NCBI RefSeq assembly: GCF_014852585.1 | Contig: NZ_JACVBX010000001.1 | Span: forward strand, 744,001-808,000 | Direction: 5' to 3' | Length of the DNA: 64,000 bases | DNA from: Pseudomonas sp. PDM18 | Lineage (GTDB): Bacteria > Pseudomonadota > Gammaproteobacteria > Pseudomonadales > Pseudomonadaceae | Shown here: positions 62,855 to 64,000 of the stretch, piece by piece | Position numbering within the stretch: position 1 is the stretch's first letter | Layout of the letters: each line of letters opens with the position of its first letter | Position numbers and translations under genes: made by a program | The notes under the pieces: generated by a model | Told to the model about the DNA's origin: nothing | Databases searched by the model: none | The model's input: only the letters and a program-made list of their open reading frames with translations

Positions 62855-64000
62855 TCAGCGCTCGCTGGCCGCGCGGACGTCGACGGTCTCGGGGACCATC
62901 TTCGCCTCTTTCGGGCCTTCCTGCTTGTCCATCAGGCCGCCGCCCAGGGCAACGACGAGGCCGGCATGGGTAGCCAGGCGCGCGGCACGAACCTGCTGCT
63001 CCACCAGTTGCTGCTGGAACAGACGGGTCTGTGCGTTGAGCACGTTGAGGTAGTCAGTCAGGCCGCCACGGTAGGCCTTGGTGGCGATGTCGTAGGTGCG
63101 CTGGGCCGAGGCCACGGACTTGGCGGCGAAACCTTCCTGCAGCTCCATCGAATGCATGCGGATCAGCTGGTCGGAGATGCCCTTGAGGGCGTTGACCAGG
63201 GTCTGGTTGTACTGCGCCACGGCGGCGTCGTAGCCGGCGGATTCCTGGCTCAGCTGCGAGCGGCGACGACCACCGTCGAAGATCGGCAGAGAAATGGCCG
63301 GGCCGACGCCGTAGGTGAATTTCTCGGCGTTGAGGAATTCCAGCACGCCGCCACCGACGGCGCTGTAGCCGATGCTCGCGACCAGGTCGACGTTGGGATA
63401 GAACTCAGCGCGGGCGACGTCCACGCCCTTGGCCTGGGCGGCGACCTTCCAGCGGCTGGCGACCACGTCTGGACGGTGGCCGAGCAGCTCCATCGGCAGC
63501 TTGCTGGGCAGGCCGGGGCCTGCGGCAAGCTTCAGGCTCGGACGCTGGATCGAGGCGCCGGCGCCGGGGCCTTTGCCGGCCAGGGCGGCGATCTGGTTGC
63601 GGGTCAGCTGGATTTCCTCGTCCACTGCCTCGATCTTGCGCTCGGTTTCCGGCAGCGGGACTTCCGCCTGGCTGACTTCGAAATGCGTGCCGATGCCACC
63701 GTCGAGGCGGCGCTGGGCCAGGGCCAGGATACCCTGCTGCTGCGCCAGCATGGCCTTGCCGATGTCCAGCTTGGCGTATTGCAGCGACAGCTGGATGTAG
63801 GCGCGGACGATGTTGTTCTCCAGCTCCAGCTGGGCCATGCGCGCCTCGGCGGCGGTCATCTTGGCGATGTTGACGTAGCGCTCGGTGTTGCTGCGCTCGC
63901 GGCCCCAGAGGTCCAGCGAGTAGCTGAAGCCCAGGGCGGCGTTGTTGTTGAAGGTGGTGCTGTCGGCGAGGTCGCCCGGGCCGTAGAAATAGTCGGTCGG
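62855..64000 (-). CDS. NodT-type efflux outer-membrane factor, partial (N-terminus outside window)
   Basis: The minus-strand frame stays open to the window edge. An internal ATG at 63859 is not the true start, because the upstream frame reads NNNAALGFSYSLDLWGRERS, a core motif of the RND outer-membrane factor family. Tandem TolC-like repeats are visible: ELLGHRPDVVASRW, YPNVDLVASIGYSA, GPAISLPIFDGGRRRSQL and GLTDYLNVLNAQTRLFQQQL. It forms the outer-membrane channel for the adaptor and FUSC protein. It is the first gene of the operon within the window. Confidence 0.92.
   Translation of the reverse strand, partial: PTDYFYGPGDLADSTTFNNNAALGFSYSLDLWGRERSNTERYVNIAKMTAAEARMAQLELENNIVRAYIQLSLQYAKLDIGKAMLAQQQGILALAQRRLDGGIGTHFEVSQAEVPLPETERKIEAVDEEIQLTRNQIAALAGKGPGAGASIQRPSLKLAAGPGLPSKLPMELLGHRPDVVASRWKVAAQAKGVDVARAEFYPNVDLVASIGYSAVGGGVLEFLNAEKFTYGVGPAISLPIFDGGRRRSQLSQESAGYDAAVAQYNQTLVNALKGISDQLIRMHSMELQEGFAAKSVASAQRTYDIATKAYRGGLTDYLNVLNAQTRLFQQQLVEQQVRAARLATHAGLVVALGGGLMDKQEGPKEAKMVPETVDVRAASER

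Noticed and set aside
1..64000. tRNA, rRNA, CRISPR or prophage genes
   Set aside because: None was recognised by eye. A covariance-model scan for tRNA and small RNA would be decisive and was not possible here.

Overview
The window is chromosomal DNA of a high-GC Pseudomonas, most likely close to the P. aeruginosa lineage (P. citronellolis / nitroreducens / knackmussii type). This rests on a complete alginate operon in the classical order, gene runs that from memory match P. aeruginosa PAO1 blocks (putP-LysR-azoR-PBP-permease; asrA; ubiT-ubiV-ubiU-moeA-moaB-moaE-moaD-moaC-phoH), and Pseudomonas-type REP palindromes. I recognised no rRNA, tRNA, CRISPR array, prophage or transposase.

Left part (1-17.8 kb): a TonB-dependent receptor under a cobalamin riboswitch, small metabolic genes (VOC, cupin, DUF3303), a GlxA-type regulator divergent from an isochorismatase-like hydrolase, a lemA / M48 peptidase pair, a CHMI-type isomerase, an amino-acid permease, a methyltransferase, a large PBP-like protein, a SugE-type exporter coupled to azoR with a divergent LysR regulator, and a SotB-type exporter.

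Middle (17.9-36.9 kb): putP without an adjacent putA; an AraC regulator divergent from a zinc-type TonB receptor that has a near-perfect Zur box; a DUF815 ATPase; a second AraC regulator; and a Lon-like protease (asrA) behind a textbook sigma-32 promoter. Next comes an anaerobic block. A DGC-domain protein lies behind an Anr-type box, facing the oxygen-independent ubiquinone genes ubiU-ubiV-ubiT and the molybdenum-cofactor genes moaC, moaD, moaE, moaB and moeA. A PIN-PhoH ATPase and yaaA follow.

Alginate block (37-55.3 kb): a 1.2-kb regulatory region with AlgR-, AmrZ- and AlgU-type sites spaced much as I recall for PAO1, then algD, alg8, alg44, algK, algE, algG, algX, algL, algI, algJ, algF and algA. 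AlgD makes GDP-mannuronate, with algA supplying the mannose precursor. Alg8/Alg44 polymerise it, AlgK/AlgE/AlgG/AlgX/AlgL form the periplasmic and outer-membrane path, and AlgI/J/F with AlgX acetylate. The operon has been invaded by short palindromes: an inverted REP pair lies in frame inside the 5' coding part of algG, and more repeats fill a 384-bp algL-algI gap.

Right end (55.5-64 kb): a small membrane protein, an SDR with a coupled membrane protein, a periplasmic tyrosine phosphatase very like TpbA, a HAD hydrolase, and an efflux operon (NodT-type outer-membrane factor, FUSC, DUF1656, HlyD) that runs off the window.

The most unusual observations are the REP pair in algG that may supply its own ribosome-binding site and start codon, a tandem 26-bp hairpin repeat in the algD leader, an 18-bp perfect palindrome between phoH and yaaA, and 11-bp-spaced direct repeats upstream of tpbA.
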